Part shown: positions 1 through 13,178 of the stretch, piece after piece
Numbering within the stretch: the stretch's first letter is position 1
Layout: each line of letters begins with the position of its first letter
Source of the DNA: Amoebidium appalachense
Lineage: Eukaryota; Ichthyosporea
Assembly (NCBI GenBank): GCA_963693365.1
Contig: CAVNZM010000005.1
Location: forward strand, 1,116,001 to 1,180,000
Reading direction: 5' to 3'
Length of the DNA: 64,000 nucleotides
Program-made: the position numbers and the translations under genes
Notes under the pieces: generated by a model
What the model saw: the letters and a program-made list of their open reading frames with translations, nothing else
What the model was told of the DNA's origin: nothing
The model's database searches: none

Positions 1-111
1 GGAAGGGGGGGGGAGGGGGGGGGATTCGCAACACACACACATGCAGACCTCAACCGACACCCACACCCACACCCACCTGACACCCACCCACCCTCACACA
101 CGTCAACCCCC

Positions 112-167
<56 letters not shown>

Positions 168-169
168 AC

Positions 170-2196
170 CCTTGGGCGCATGCACCTAGCCGGGCACACC
201 ACAGTCACATGGCCTCTATCTGTCGGGTGGCACCTTCTAGGGCACGTGTGCCCACAGCCCATCCGGTAGCCACACCCCTCACTGCAGCCGCCATCCACCA
301 CAAATGTGCGAAAATCTTCCGGCCGATTGATCTTTGTGACCTTTTCTGGGTGGTTGTCGCATCTCAACGGGAGAGATCGGCCGAAATTTCCGGAATCTTC
401 GAGCATGTCTAGGATTTGAGGCCACAGATTGGGTGGCTTTCTGCGGGCACGCAAAGTGGCAGAATTGCCGAAGATGTACATGCCGTGCATGGCGCGGGAT
501 AGGAGGACGTTTGTGCGATTGGGCGTGCGCAGGAATCCGATCTGGCCTAATCGGTTGTTGCGGACCAATGAGATGATCACAACCTTGGCCTCCTCCCCCT
601 GATTGGTGGAAGTTCGGTTAGGAATTTGGGTGGGTATCTTGGAGGTGAAGGGGTTACCCTGCTATTTTAGGCAGCTGAAGGCTTGTAGGTATTTTAGAGC
701 ATCCAATACAGCTGGGGAATGGGTGGTGGATTGATTGTGTAGCTGGGGGAGAGGGGGGGGGGGGGGGGGCAGATTGTCCGGCAATTTTGGATAACCAGGC
801 CTGGAGTTCATAAATTCATAAAGAGATATCACCAAAGGGGCATGTTGTGGTCATGGATAGGGTGTGTGTGTGTGTGTGTTTCTAATTGTGTGCTTGTGTG
901 TTTCTTTTTTTTTTGAGGATGGGGAAGGGGGGGGGGGGAGGGGGAGGAAGGAGGGAGACGGGGGGGGGGGGGGGGGAGGAAGGAGGGAGGGGGGGGGGGA
1001 GGGGGGGGGGGGGGGAGGGGGGAGCGCTTAAAGGCTTTCTGACCTGGAAATTGTCGATGGTAGCCATCCGAACTTGGTTCCGCAATGTTCCCTCCACCAC
1101 GGTTCCCTCATCTTTCACCATCCTCCTGACCCCCCTCTTACCAGTTGTCTTTGAAATTTCATCCGTTGAACCCCCCTCCTCCTTTTCCTCCAAATCAGCC
1201 ATTGTAGCCGCATCCCTCTCATCCACAAACACCATCGTTTCCTTCTGTAATTCCTTGCGTAATTCCATCAGTTGACCCACGTACGGGGTGAGAATTGCAA
1301 TGTCCCCCGGTTCGTACCCTTTCTGCTGCAGCAGGTACCGGGTTAATCCGACCACCCACCTCACTTCTGATTGGTTCCTCTTCGATCTCCCATCACCCTC
1401 GTCCCCCTCCCCATCCTCCTTTCCATCGTGGTCGAGAAAGTAAAGAGGACACTCCATGCCGTTAACGGGGGGGTAGGTTTCCACCTGGGGGTGATCTTCC
1501 AAATTTGGGTAAATCGATTTCCTAATGAGGCGGCTGATGGTGGGGCGCATTCTCCTCTGTGTGGTGAGGGTGGCTACAGGGTAGTTTTTATTATTAGCCA
1601 GGCGCTCAAACAGGGATACATCGAGGTCATAGCCCTGCCGACTCTCAACACTCAGCTCGTACACCTGTGTGGGCGGTTAAGGTAGTGCCATTGGTTTGTG
1701 TGTGAGAGAGAGGTGCTAGTGGTGGTGTGGGGGGGGGGGAGGGAGAAGGAGGACTCCGGGTCAGAGAGCCCGGGGGTGGCGGGTGGAGGGGGAGAGGGGG
1801 GAAGGGGAAAGGGGAAGATAGATTTTGCAGGTAAGATGATAGGTTAGTGATTTGCAAGAAAATTATGCAAGACATTTATTCACATGGTTTACACCCAACT
1901 GGTGATCAGAATGCCCAATCCACGCCTATCTCCCATGCATCCTTTCACCCTTCCCCGCATTCTTATGGAATGGAAATTTTGCATTCCCACCAGTACCGTA
2001 CCTCGCACTTAGGCCTCAGCTGTCGGTGGTCGCCAATCAGAATCAGGTGCTGTGTGCGTGCAGTCAGGCAGGCAAGAATGTGGCCCTCCAATACCTCTGC
2101 TGCCTCCTCAACAACAAGCACACGCGCACCAAGCGCAGTCAGAAGGCCCTGTGTGGGTGTGTGGGTGTGTGGGTGCGTGGGTGGGGGGGGTTAGGA

Positions 2197-2234
<38 letters not shown>

Positions 2235-3491
2235 GGACTCCTCCCTGGAGGAGGAAAGCCACCGATAGGGGATGGGATGGATTTGCTTAAGGATTAACGG
2301 TATGAATGTGTGTGGTTATGATGGGATTAGGGGGGGGAAGGGGGGAAGGAGGGAGGGGGGAGCGTAATAAGGTGGGAATGTGAACAGTTTGGTCTTGTGT
2401 ACATGTGGCAAAGGGTTATGATGGGGTCTTTTATTTTTCTTTATTTGGTGGGTGGGGGAGGGGATGAGGGCGGAGGGGGGGGTGGGGGGGTTGCAGAGAT
2501 AATTTGTCGGGTTGGTTAAAGGGTAGCCCACATGTACCTGTGTGTGACGTGCATCTTTCTGGGCCGTCGCCTTTCTCTTTTCTTTTTTCAGTTCTTATAA
2601 CATCAATAGGGTGGCAGGGGGTGGGGGGGGGGGGGGGGGGGGGGGGGAGGAGGAACGAAGGAAAACCATACACTGCAATAGAAACCGAAATTTATCTCGA
2701 GACTATTTTTCTGTTTGTTTTTTGGGGGGGGGAGGGGGGGGACGGGGGGATGATACGCAAATGCGGAAGTGATCAACGTGAGCAATCTGCATCAGCAAGC
2801 ATCAACATAGCAAGGATACAGCAAGGGGAACCCGATTGATCCACAAGGGGGGGGGGGGGGGGGGGGGGGGGGGGAGGATAAAGGGACAGGAGTTGAGCAG
2901 AGGGAAAAAGAGAGGAGAGGGGGGGGGAAAGAGTGGGTGGATACCTGGTGCCTTGCCATGCCGTTTGTGGTCAGCCCCACCACCGTGGCACCCTTCAGTA
3001 CGTTCATCTTGACGTCATCCTGCAACGATTGCAGCTCCATTTGCGCAAGTGCGTAGGAATTTAGGCTATCCCTCAGCTGCCTGACCAGATCTTCCACTAC
3101 CATGTGCCGCCATTCTTCGATCAGTTGCCGTTTTTCGTTGATCGGTCGTTCTTGTGGATGGGGCTGCAACCGCGTTGGGAAAGGTGGTGGCTCGTTGGGA
3201 CGGGGCTGCCAAAAAACAGCGCGACTGTTTAGTACAGCAATCCCCATTAAAAACGAAAGTGGAGGGGAGGAGGGGGGGAAGAGGAAGAAGAGAAAGCAGG
3301 TGCCAAACACTCATGCTGATGAATTGTGGAACGGCATAAAGAGTCCCTGAGCAGGCACCGGGCGGGCGGGCGGGGGGAGAAGGGGTGGCGAGGGGAGTAT
3401 TCAATGATACACCGTTCACAAATCAAACCTAGCAGCCGTTTCAAAACACATGATGAAAAGGAAGATGCCGCAATAGAAGGGAGCGGGGGGG

Positions 3492-3536
<45 letters not shown>

Positions 3537-4743
3537 ACAAAATCACAAAGGAGAATGAGAAAGGATTATGTCAGAATCATATAAGAAGCAGCGCAGAAAT
3601 AGAAGGTCGGTGGAAGGAAGAGGTCGACCAGAGAGTATCTCCTGGGGGTCCCGCGGGGGGGGGGGGGGGGGTAGAATGGGACTCACCAGTGTCTCGGCAT
3701 CGATAAATGCAGCAAACCGATTGGGCGTTGCCGTCCAATCACCTCCGCCCTGTCCATCTGATTGGTTCCCATCCCCCCCATTTCCACCCGCTTGTCCCCT
3801 CCGCAACCAATCCTCCATAGGGTCCCTACGTGACCCAACATGCTCGAAACTTCCACCCTCTTCCGCCTCTTCCTCATCCAGATCCATCCTATCATCAGCC
3901 CAAATATCTCCCCCTCTGGTTATCTCGTCGTATATCTCGGGAAAATTCACGGCCACCACGTTTTCCACGTCTGCCCATTTCAATCTCGGCCTGGTTGACG
4001 TGTCTCTCAGTGCAGTTTTGATTTTCTCCACCACCCTCTGCTGTGCTTCGAGCCTCTCGTGGGCCTTAGCCAACAGGTAGCGCTGTGTTTTGGTGCGCTG
4101 ATTGCTCCCCCTGATGGTAGGGTTTTTGAGGGAGGGTAGGAGTGTGAGAGGGGGGAGAAGGGTGGGTGGGTGGGTGGTTGAAAGGGTGGGAGGGGATGGA
4201 GGGAGGGGGTGGTGTGAGGGAGTGAGAGAGAGAGAGAGAGGGACGGAGGGAGGGAGGGAGGGAGGGAGGGAGGGAGGGAGGAAGGTTGGGCGCATGGGTG
4301 TGTGGGTGCATGGGTGCGTGGGTGTGTGGGAGGGAGGGAGTAGAGGGAGGAGGATTGAGAGGGAGGAAGGGAAGGACGGAGGGAGGGGAAGGGGGGAGGA
4401 GGGAGGAAAGGAGGAAGGGAGGGAGGGAGAGAGAGATGGAGGGAGGGAGGGAGGGAGAGAGAAAAGGCATATACCGGAGGAAGAGGGGGGAAGGGGGTAG
4501 GAGAAAGTGCAAATAGGTGGGTGGGTGGATGTGTGTGTTCGTTTGAGTGCTTAAGTACCTTTCGTGGGTGGATCGGTGGTAGTGGATATGAGTAGTGAGC
4601 TCAGGAAATAGGGCACTTCGTGGGATGCAAATGGGTGTGGGCTTTGGGGTCGTGGTGGGGGTGGTTGGGGGGAGGGAGGGGTTGAGGGGGGGGGGGGGGG
4701 GAGGGGTGTGGCTATACATGCTCTTCTACCCTCCCCCCCCCCC

Positions 4744-4774
<31 letters not shown>

Positions 4775-4883
4775 ACATTTCCCCCCCCCCTCCCCCCTCA
4801 CCCTCCAAAAAAAAAAAAGAAAAAGGCCGAGAGAGACAGAAACAACCTAAAATCCACCACGAAACTAACCAAAGGTCTACAAA

Positions 4884-4914
<31 letters not shown>

Positions 4915-6765
4915 ATAAGATAATAAAAACAAACAACAAAAAATACTGAAACTGGATCATTTCATAAGCCCACCCTTTTTTCCTGGCCTGTGTTTCGTAC
5001 TTCACCCGACGCGGTTTTCGTTATGGAAGTTCGTCAATCATTTTTGCTCCTTCAACCTCGTACCAGTCTTCATTTTGTTCTATCTCCCCTTGTTACTATC
5101 CCCCCATGTTACTATCTCCCCTTGTTTCTATCCCCCCTTTTTACTATCACCCCCTCTTATAATTTCCCCTTGTTATTATATCCTTCTTTTTTTTTATCAA
5201 CTCCTGTTATTATCTACCTTGACTTATTGCATTCGGGGATGTTCGTGTGTGAGTCGCAACTCGTCCGCACACTTATATGTTCGCTGCGTTTTTTTTTTTT
5301 TTTTTTTTTTTTTTGGGGGGGGGGGGGGGGACCCACTTGACCAAGTTGATCAAATTGCAATTGGCCAATTCCACCCGATCCGACTTGCTCCGTCCACCAA
5401 TCCGAACGATCCCTTTCACACCCGAGTCCATAAGAGCCAATAGAAACTGGTCTAGCGCATGATTTGTCAAACACACGCACACGATTGGTCCGATCTGCGG
5501 TTTGGTGTTGTTGGGTCGACGGACCCATTCCATGTTGGTGTTGGTACCCCCCGTGATGCAATTTCGCAGAAATAGTTGCACGATTTTGACCCCTACGTAC
5601 GTCTTGCCGGTCCCCGGAGGCCCCTGTGTGCAACATTATGGATGAGTGATGTTGGCTTGGAGGTGCATGTAGGTTGTACAGATTCATGCATGTGCACACA
5701 CACAAATGACCACATGTCCCACAAACGCACATGCACATGCACACGGCCTTACGGACTATTACACATACCTAATGAGTGCCCATATGAAAAAGTGCATATG
5801 CAAATATCGACACACCTCACAAACTCAGGTGCTAACACCCATATATTTGCAGATACACACATGTGTGCGCACAAACACGCACCCACTCATATGCACAGAC
5901 AGGCGCACAAATGATATATATACCCAAAGATACCCCCTTTAAACATCTTACACCCACTCACCCACCCACCCACCCACCTGTATGAGTGCAAATTCCCTCG
6001 TGAGTGCCATTTTCACCGCCTCTGCCTGCCCCCGATCCAACGTCGTTGCCTCCCGAAGCTCCACCAATGGAAACTCGCCCTCCTGCCCGACACGCACATT
6101 CCTCAACCGGTCTACCGTTATCTGATTGGTTCCGGGCTCGACCAATGACGACAAATCAAACACGGTGTCGTCATGGATGTATGCAGGAGGTGCGGGCTGG
6201 ATGGTTCCAGACCCAACCAGATACTTGGACAGGGGCAGGGTGCCATCGCCCAGTTTCTGCAGAGCGGTGAGCACTGGCGAGTAGGCAAAAAAGCTGGCAG
6301 ATGCCTCAACCATACTGATCTTGCCCGGCCCGGCCCGGCCCGATAGCATCAGATTGCACAGGGTCTCGTGGTCATCGTCCCCACACGGAACAATCCCGAT
6401 CTGCGCACGATCGACGCTGTGGACCAAATTTGGAAGACATCGGCCGTTTCGATTGACCAATCGCATTTCGACTTCGCGCTCGGAAACGGTCGCAAATACC
6501 AGTTGCAGGCGGTCCGCCTCGTTGGGTGAGTCGGGTCGGGTCACCCACAAACAGACTAGCGACCCATGAAGCAGGTGGCGGGTGTTGGTCCAATAGCGCT
6601 TAAGGTCGTCCATGCGCTCCTTCTTCTTCCCTTTTTGGGAATTGCGGGTACAGCGCTGATCAAACTCGATGGTGTAGAAGAAATCACCCCCACGATTGCT
6701 TGCGCTGGCAGAGAGGTCTTGCACCTGTGTGTGGGATGATGCGTGGTGGTGGTGGGTGTGTGTGT

Positions 6766-6797
<32 letters not shown>

Positions 6798-7014
6798 GGG
6801 GAGGTGGGAAAGGTGATTGCGGAGCACTAGAAGGTGGGGAGGGGAGGAGGTGGGGGGGCAGGGGGGAGGGAGTGGGAGATGGACCCGAGGATTGTTAATA
6901 CTACTCCTGATCATGATTTGACTCGCCACGTATTTTTTTTGTGCTGCCTTAGGTTCAGCAGGTGTGGCGAAAGAGGGGGGGGGGGGGGGGGGGAGGGGGC
7001 GGAGGGGGGAGATG

Positions 7015-7076
<62 letters not shown>

Positions 7077-7603
7077 AGGGGGACGGGGGACCGGAGAAAA
7101 CATACTCTCCCAGGCTTCACACGCACACACCTGCACATGTGAAAACACAAACAGGTCAACACTGTCCCTCTCTCCGTTCTTGGCGCTAAATCTGCCACCG
7201 GGGAGCTCGCCCAAACCCGGACCAGCCTGAATTAGAGCCGTTGCACTGTTCAGAAGGGGGGCCAAAATGTCGTGACGGAGAAGACGAAACTGAACGTCTA
7301 AATGGCGGTCCACACGAAGATCGGGGGGAAGGTGGTGCGCTCCTCCTGCGGTGAAAAGAGGTGCGTGGAGTGATGGTGATGGTGATGATGGTGGTGGGGG
7401 GAGGTTGGGAGGGGAGGGGGATAAAGTGGCCCGGGAAAGGGGTTACCCAACACAACGTGGGTAGTATGGGGAAGCACTCTTGTATTCTATGCTAAGTTTC
7501 TGCTTTGTTTTAAGTTTATGTGTTTGAGTTTCTTATTTCACGCTTTTAGACGCATAGCCTCCGGAGGGCTGTTGGAGGCAGAGGGGCGGGGGCGCGGGGG
7601 CGC

Positions 7604-7634
<31 letters not shown>

Positions 7635-7848
7635 AGCAGAGCAATGGGCAAAAGTTGTGGATTCCGGCTGAAGCTGAAAAAAGAAATGGAAATGGCGGGG
7701 TTGTGAGCATGGGCCCGTGTATGTTTTTTCTTTATAGGGCAAGTTTTTGGTAACTGACAAAAAAAAGAAAAAAGGGGGGGGGGGGGGGGTGGGGAGGGCG
7801 GGGGAGGGCGGGGAGACTGATGATGAAATCCCCCCCCTGATGATGAAA

Positions 7849-7883
<35 letters not shown>

Positions 7884-9529
7884 CTTCCCCCCCCCCCTCA
7901 AAAAAGAAAGAAAGACAGAAAGAAACAAAGAAACAAAGAAAACAAAAACCCACCACCACCACAACGTACCCACCTCCACCGTCTCACTGTGGTTTACCCG
8001 CAATCCCTATTTTGTTCTCCCCAGTTCTTCCTTCTTTTCTGTTACGCACCTTCATTACCATTTTTTCATCTAATTCTTTAACTCGTCCAGTATCCATTTT
8101 CCCTTGCAGGGTATTTACCTGGCTTAGGCAGGTAGGGCATGTGGGGCGACAGCACCTCCCCCTGGGTCGGCCCGACCCGAATGGCCCGATAGTCCACGTG
8201 GTCATTATCATGCCGGCCCTCTCCCCTTAGACTCAGTTCCCCAGGCCCGTCAAGTGCCTCCGTTCCATCTTCATTCCTTCGATTGAAAAACCCCCCTCCC
8301 CGTCCAAATAGACCCACCATTCTGTCTTCTCTTTCACGCTGCTCCGTTCTTTTTGCCTCCCTCTCCCTGTGCTTCCTTGCCTCACCGATCAAAAGCGAAA
8401 CGGCGTTCAAATCCTCCCTCAACTCACGTGGTATTCCCTCCCCCGTGGCTCTGGCCCAATCATTCGCTCCACTTATTAGCGCATCCGCCAGCGCAGCCGC
8501 CGATTGGTTGAATTTCGTTGCGTGGTCTTTTGTCAGAACCAATCGCAAGAAGCACGTGATTGGACCCAGCACCTGTTTCCAGTCCTCTGGCTCCCATACG
8601 ACATCGGATTCCTTGGGTGCCTAGTCGTGCACAGTTGTGCCAAGTGGGCCGGTGGGGAGGGGTAGGCATCGTGCTAGAGCGGAGAGAAATTCCGGTTGGT
8701 TGATTGTTGCATAGATGGCGTTCACTTGCGATGCTAACGTGCTGTGCGACACAGACGGTAAGGAAAGAAACCGCACCAAGGGAACGACAATACGTTGAAA
8801 GGAAACGTTCTTGGGGGGGGTGCTAGCTTGAAGCGAGAACGCCGGAGAAAAGCTCACCAATGAACGAAAGTAGGAAATACCTTCTGGTTTTGAAAGCTGT
8901 GTGAGTGTCTGTGCCAAATCATTGTCCACACTCTGCAGAGCCGCCGAGACAAATTTCCTCATTTGGTGTTGTGACGAAAAAACACACTCCTCAACCCGTC
9001 TATTCAAAAACATGTGTAGACTCACAGAGGGTCTCCCCTCTCCCGTCCTCTCTCTCCCCGTTCCATATCCACCTCCACCACCCCCTTGTCTCCCCCCCAC
9101 TTGCCCTGAACCCCAAACCCCTTCATGCACATACTTGCACCTATCTCCATATTTACACCTTCCGACTTGAAAATCCTGGCAAATTTCCGTTTTCACCCTC
9201 TCTCCTCCCCCCCCGATATGTCGGCCCTCTTCCTCTACCCCCTCCCCCACCACCCCCTGCTCCTCGAGCGTGCCCACCCCGACCTCTTCCGTCCATGATT
9301 GTGTTCTATGTACTACATGTGTCTGTAGTAGGTTTTCATATAAAAGGGGGGGAGGGAAAGAAAGAAAAGAAAAAAAGAAAGAGAAAAAAGCGACGCCCAC
9401 ATTAAAATCCGCAAGTAACCAGGTAGCTAATACACCATCGAAGCCAGTGTAGAGAATGAAGTGTGAATAAACTGTCACAAACGCGTACGTTGGGGTAACC
9501 AGTGCGCGCACTGTGGCCACAACCCTCAT
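170..9529 (-). CDS. ZNFX1: NFX1-type zinc-finger helicase (ZNFX1-like), 3' end missing
   Basis: SF1 helicase of the UPF1-like ZNFX1 family, linked in other organisms to small-RNA inheritance and antiviral RNA sensing. Ten exons in consistent phase (transcript order): 9529-9401, 9322-8119, 7345-7131, 6724-5978, 5623-5337, 4110-3687, 3205-2945, 2148-2002, 1664-1044, 598-170; 1488 codons visible. Domains seen: a CCCH finger (C-x7-C-x5-C-x3-H) near residue 91; the family block around VDRHLDVQFRLLR; Walker A GPPGTGKT opening exon 5 (about residue 766); the VVEEAAE motif II and LIGDHRQLRP motif III in exon 8; TQRRMRP and ILTPYVGQ in exon 9; TIDNFQ/GEEAKVVIISLVRNN split across exons 9/10; NVLLSRAMHGMYIFGN motif VI; then the first NF-X1 cysteine/histidine knuckles. 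The gene continues left of the window. Exon 1 and the 78-base in-frame first intron are the least certain parts. Exon 2 contains an in-frame TAG (8621-8623), or alternatively a 105-base intron (8725-8621). Confidence 0.9.
4224..4463 (+). repeat. Purine-rich (GGGA)n/(GA)n tract
   Basis: Runs of GGGA, GGGAGA and GGTGTGTG variants within the ZNFX1-like intron 5337-4110. Proline/leucine/serine reading frames here are low-complexity shadows. Confidence 0.85.
4731..4915 (+). repeat. C-run, (CA)n, C-run, A-run composite
   Basis: C-run (about 4733-4760), ACACAC, C-rich, A12, then a second C-run near 4887-4914, in the same ZNFX1-like intron. Here the C-runs are antisense to the gene, an exception to the window's usual polarity. 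Confidence 0.85.
5288..5330 (+). repeat. T-run followed by G-run
   Basis: About 26 T then 16 G directly beside the 5337 splice donor of the ZNFX1-like gene. Read on the gene's strand this is C-run then A-run, one of many such composites in the window. Confidence 0.9.
7018..7073 (+). repeat. (GT)n microsatellite
   Basis: About 27 GT units in the ZNFX1-like intron 7130-6725; (CA)n on the coding strand. The intron ends in CCCACACACAG. Confidence 0.95.
8621..8623 (-). other. In-frame TAG inside ZNFX1-like exon 2
   Basis: The reading frame is open for about 230 codons before and 167 codons after this TAG, with protein-like sequence on both sides (PLGTTVHD before, APKESDVVWEPEDW after). It may be a nonsense mutation, readthrough, or the last three bases of a frame-preserving 105-base intron, 8725-8621, with donor CAA/GTGAAC and acceptor ACTAG/G. 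Confidence 0.8.
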
Positions 9530-9547
9530 CACCGGAACCGGCAAAAA

Positions 9548-10380
9548 GCAAATTTAACGAAGACCCGTTAAAAACAAACACCTTGCTGTGTTGACTGTTT
9601 TTAAAATATTAAAAAAGCAATGGTTATATAACATCACAGCATAAGCTACCCTTGATATGTTATCGTCGACTGGGCCTTGGGAAAGTCCGCACATAAGATT
9701 ATTCACAAACAAGGTCATTGACCTCTTGGTGGTTATGTATTTATATACCTTAGGATGTTGGAGCTAAAAAGATCCAAGTATCGTGCAGCCCATCAGTATG
9801 AATGAATAATTTGTGTCTGAATTGTAATACGACAAAAGTCCCTCCGATTTTTTTTTAAGCAACCAACGCATCACAACTGCACGCACGCGGACGCAGGGGC
9901 CACTCGCGTGTTCGTGTTCGTGTTCGACATGTTGAAACTTGAAAGCTCATCAGCGATTACACATCTTGAACACGGATCGATAACATGGACACGTGATTTC
10001 AGCTGGTCTTCATCAAGCCAGTTCGTTCACATGTGCAGACGTGTGTGTGTGTGCGTGCGTGCGTGTGCTGTGCGTGCGTGTGTGTGTGTGTGTGGGTATG
10101 GGTGTGTGCGTGCACATGTGTGCGTGTGTGTGTGCGCGTGCGTGCAGGCGGGTGAAACAGTTTCTCTTGCAGCTGTCAAGTTAGGTCGTGGGTTTTTACA
10201 ACGCGTGCACGGTGGGCATTATCCCCCACGTGCACATTTGGACCTTGTATGTAGGATTAATTATTACACGGTGTGCAGGCAACATTGGTGCCTTTGCCTC
10301 GACGTGAGTGCAATTGTGCTGCGGTGTGTGTCAGGGCTGTACACGTGCGTGTCCGTGTGTGGGTGTATGGGTGGGTGCGT

Positions 10381-10412
<32 letters not shown>

Positions 10413-10930
10413 GGGGGGGGGGGGGGGGCAAAGAAATTACGTGTGAGGCAGATGTTTATTTTGGTCGATTACATTGTGTGAGCGAGTGGTTTTGTGTGCT
10501 TGCGGGGCAGGTATTCTTTTCATTTCCTTACCTTTGAACTGGACATTATCATCAGAATTATTCTTTCAGGTCGTCTTTGGTGTGGGTACTAATTCCACGA
10601 CTGTCTACTTTTAAAGATACCGATAAAGGTGTATAAACGTGTTGTACACGTGGCATATGTGCAGCCTAAATAACCATTTGCGTCTGTGCGAGTGAGACAT
10701 GGCAGGGTTATGTTAGTGTCACCCTCAACTTGGAGTAATGCATATATTTGCAGTTTTGTTACACTCGAACTTAGAATTAGCAAAACCTTGGGTTGAATGA
10801 AATTATATGACCTTCACATCAGAAATAGTAAACACTATAGTACTGCCGTAAGGACGATGCTAACAATACTAAGTTGCTAAACTATGTTACTAATATCAAT
10901 AAAGAGAATAAGAATGATTTATTGAATAGT
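9548..10930. other. Intergenic region between ZNFX1-like and EGF/VWC genes
   Basis: Mostly AT-rich unique sequence with no convincing exon. It holds the ZNFX1-like TATA box, a compound GT tract (10052-10145) and a T-run/G-run composite (10383-10428). Open frames across the GT tract encode only valine/cysteine/arginine. Confidence 0.6.
9738..9747 (-). promoter_or_regulatory. TATA box of the ZNFX1-like gene
   Basis: TATATAAATA on the minus strand, about 210 bases before the proposed ATG at 9529. The same TATAAATA core lies at a similar distance before the gene at 34103, which supports both as core promoters. No transcript data. Confidence 0.45.
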
Positions 10931-10951
10931 CGAATAGTTGAAATAGATATG

Positions 10952-11012
10952 TAGAAATAGCTGTATTTATTTTCATTTCAAATCGTCACATATCTATAAA
11001 TACAGCTATTTT
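10952..11012. repeat. 16-bp perfect inverted repeat (hairpin)
   Basis: AAATAGCTGTATTTAT at 10952-10967 is the exact reverse complement of ATAAATACAGCTATTT at 10997-11012, with a loop of about 29 bases. It sits just past the TAA of the EGF/VWC gene, so it may be a 3'-UTR or RNA-end hairpin or the remnant of a small inverted-repeat element. Confidence 0.75.
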
Positions 11013-11062
11013 ACATAAGTTACTTCAACATATACTAGTAACCTAATACAAGCTAGTTCTAC

Positions 11063-12228
11063 TTATAAGGAATTTGCGGTTGGGTTTGTGGGACATGGTG
11101 CTCTTATGCACCCAAAGTCCCCCTTCATACATCGACATGCCTTACACAGGCCTGAGGGCTCCATCGGTAGCGTCACCCATGAGCCAAAAGCTACCAATCT
11201 GCCATCGGGGAGGTGACATGGTGCTGCAGCTGTGTGTGTGTGTGTGTGTGTGTGTCGCGCGCGTGTGCGTGTGTGAGCGTGCGCGCGCGCGCGCGCGCGC
11301 GTACGTGCGTGCGTGTGTGTGTGTGTGTGTGTGTGTGTTTGTGATTGTGTGTGTGTGTGTGTGTGTGCGTGTGTGCCACGGTGTGTGTGTGTGTGCGTGC
11401 GTGCGTGTGTGTGTGCATGCATGCGTGTGCGTGCGTGCCTGTGTGCGTGTGTATCTGCACGTGCGGGTGTACATATTGGAAGATTGAAGACAGGATGAAG
11501 GGGGGGACCCACCGCCCGGGGGGGGGGGGGGGAGGGGGAGGAGGGAGGGGGGGGGGAGGAGGAGGGGGGGGGAAGCTTGGTGGGGAAAAGAACAAACCAT
11601 CAGTGGGTATGGGTGGCAGTGAAGGTGATTGGTCTTTGGTATGCGGAGCTAGAGTGTGTGCACTCTGATACATGCACGTACCTGTCTTTGCAGGTGGCTT
11701 TGTGTTCAAGGTTCCGGGTTGTGTTAAAACACAACACGAACGTCGACCCCGAATTCCACCACAGAGCCGACAGAATCTCAGAGGGCCTCAACATTGGCCC
11801 CCCCCCCCCCCCCTCCTTCCCCGCACCCTCCACCCCCTTTTCCCCCCACCCCCACCCCACCCACACCCCCACACCCCCACACATACACCGTACCTCCCCC
11901 CCCCCCGGCCCTCTCCCCCTGCACCCGCTGTGCACACGCCACGCCCCTACCCCCCCCTCCTCTCTCCCCCCTCCCCATTTGCCCCTCCCCACCCAACCTT
12001 TCCTCACATACGTACCCTCACCTGCGGTTCCATTCCACCTGTAGGCCGGGTCCCTGCACGTGCACATGAACGAGCCAATCAGGTTGCTGCACTTGGCTGC
12101 CGGGCTGCAGTTGTGGGTTTGGCTCATGCACTCGTTGACATCTGATTGGGTAGATGTCGATTTTAGCGGCGCACCTGTGGAGTATAGGTACTCCTCATGG
12201 CAGAAGATTGTAATTAGCAGTGTTTTTT

Positions 12229-12259
<31 letters not shown>

Positions 12260-12738
12260 GGGGGGCTGGCTTTGAGGAAAGGCTGAGCTTGAAGGGCATA
12301 TCATTTCCCTAGATTTTGGTATGTAATTGATTAATTTGGCCCTTTTTTTGCGCAAAAGGGGACACGGGGTGGGGGATAAGGGTCGGAGGATGGGGCATGA
12401 CCCGAGGGTTTTGAAAAGAGGATACAACCCTTCCGGCTGACTTGTGCTACCTACCGTACTATGTAAATATTGTGCAGGTATCATTATGGTTGTCTTCATC
12501 TTTCGGTCTAAGGCTGGAGGGACATGTCTAAAGGAACTACAACCTTTGAACAACAGGTTTCAACTTGTGTCTGTGTGCGGGGGGGGGTTGGGATAGGTTA
12601 AGAGAATCAAGTACACCGACCCATCCCGGCCATTCTTTCCATCCCGGCCCCCCTCCCCCCCCCCCCCCCCCCCCCTTTCCCCCACCACCACCATCAACTC
12701 TCTCCAGTATGAGCGGTGAATAAAAAGGCAGGTTTTTT

Positions 12739-12789
<51 letters not shown>

Positions 12790-13105
12790 TGGTGGTGGTG
12801 GTGGTTTGATGGGTGCCGAGGGTGGGGGGGAAGGGGGGGGGGGGGGGGGGAGGGGGAGGGGGAGGGGGAAGAATGGCCCGGGTGGGTGGGTGGGTGGTTT
12901 GATGGGTGCCGGGGGTGGGGGGAGGGGGGAGGAGGGGGAGGGATGCGTACCGTTGCAAGAAAGTGTTGTGTTGGATAGATTGAATCCAGGGCCACAGGCA
13001 CACGTGTAGTTGGTCGATGAAGAGGGCTGGCAGCTGGCAAAGAGATCACACTGGTGGGTGCCCGAGGTGCATGCATCTAAGGGGTATGGAAGAGGAGAGG
13101 TTAGT

Positions 13106-13178
<73 letters not shown>

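Noticed and set aside
11577-12044. Plus-strand exon starting after TTTGCAG at 11693
   Set aside because: The frame runs into C-rich repeat and matches nothing. A minus-strand reading keeps the phase-1 pattern of the EGF gene, although exon 11786-11682 remains uncertain.
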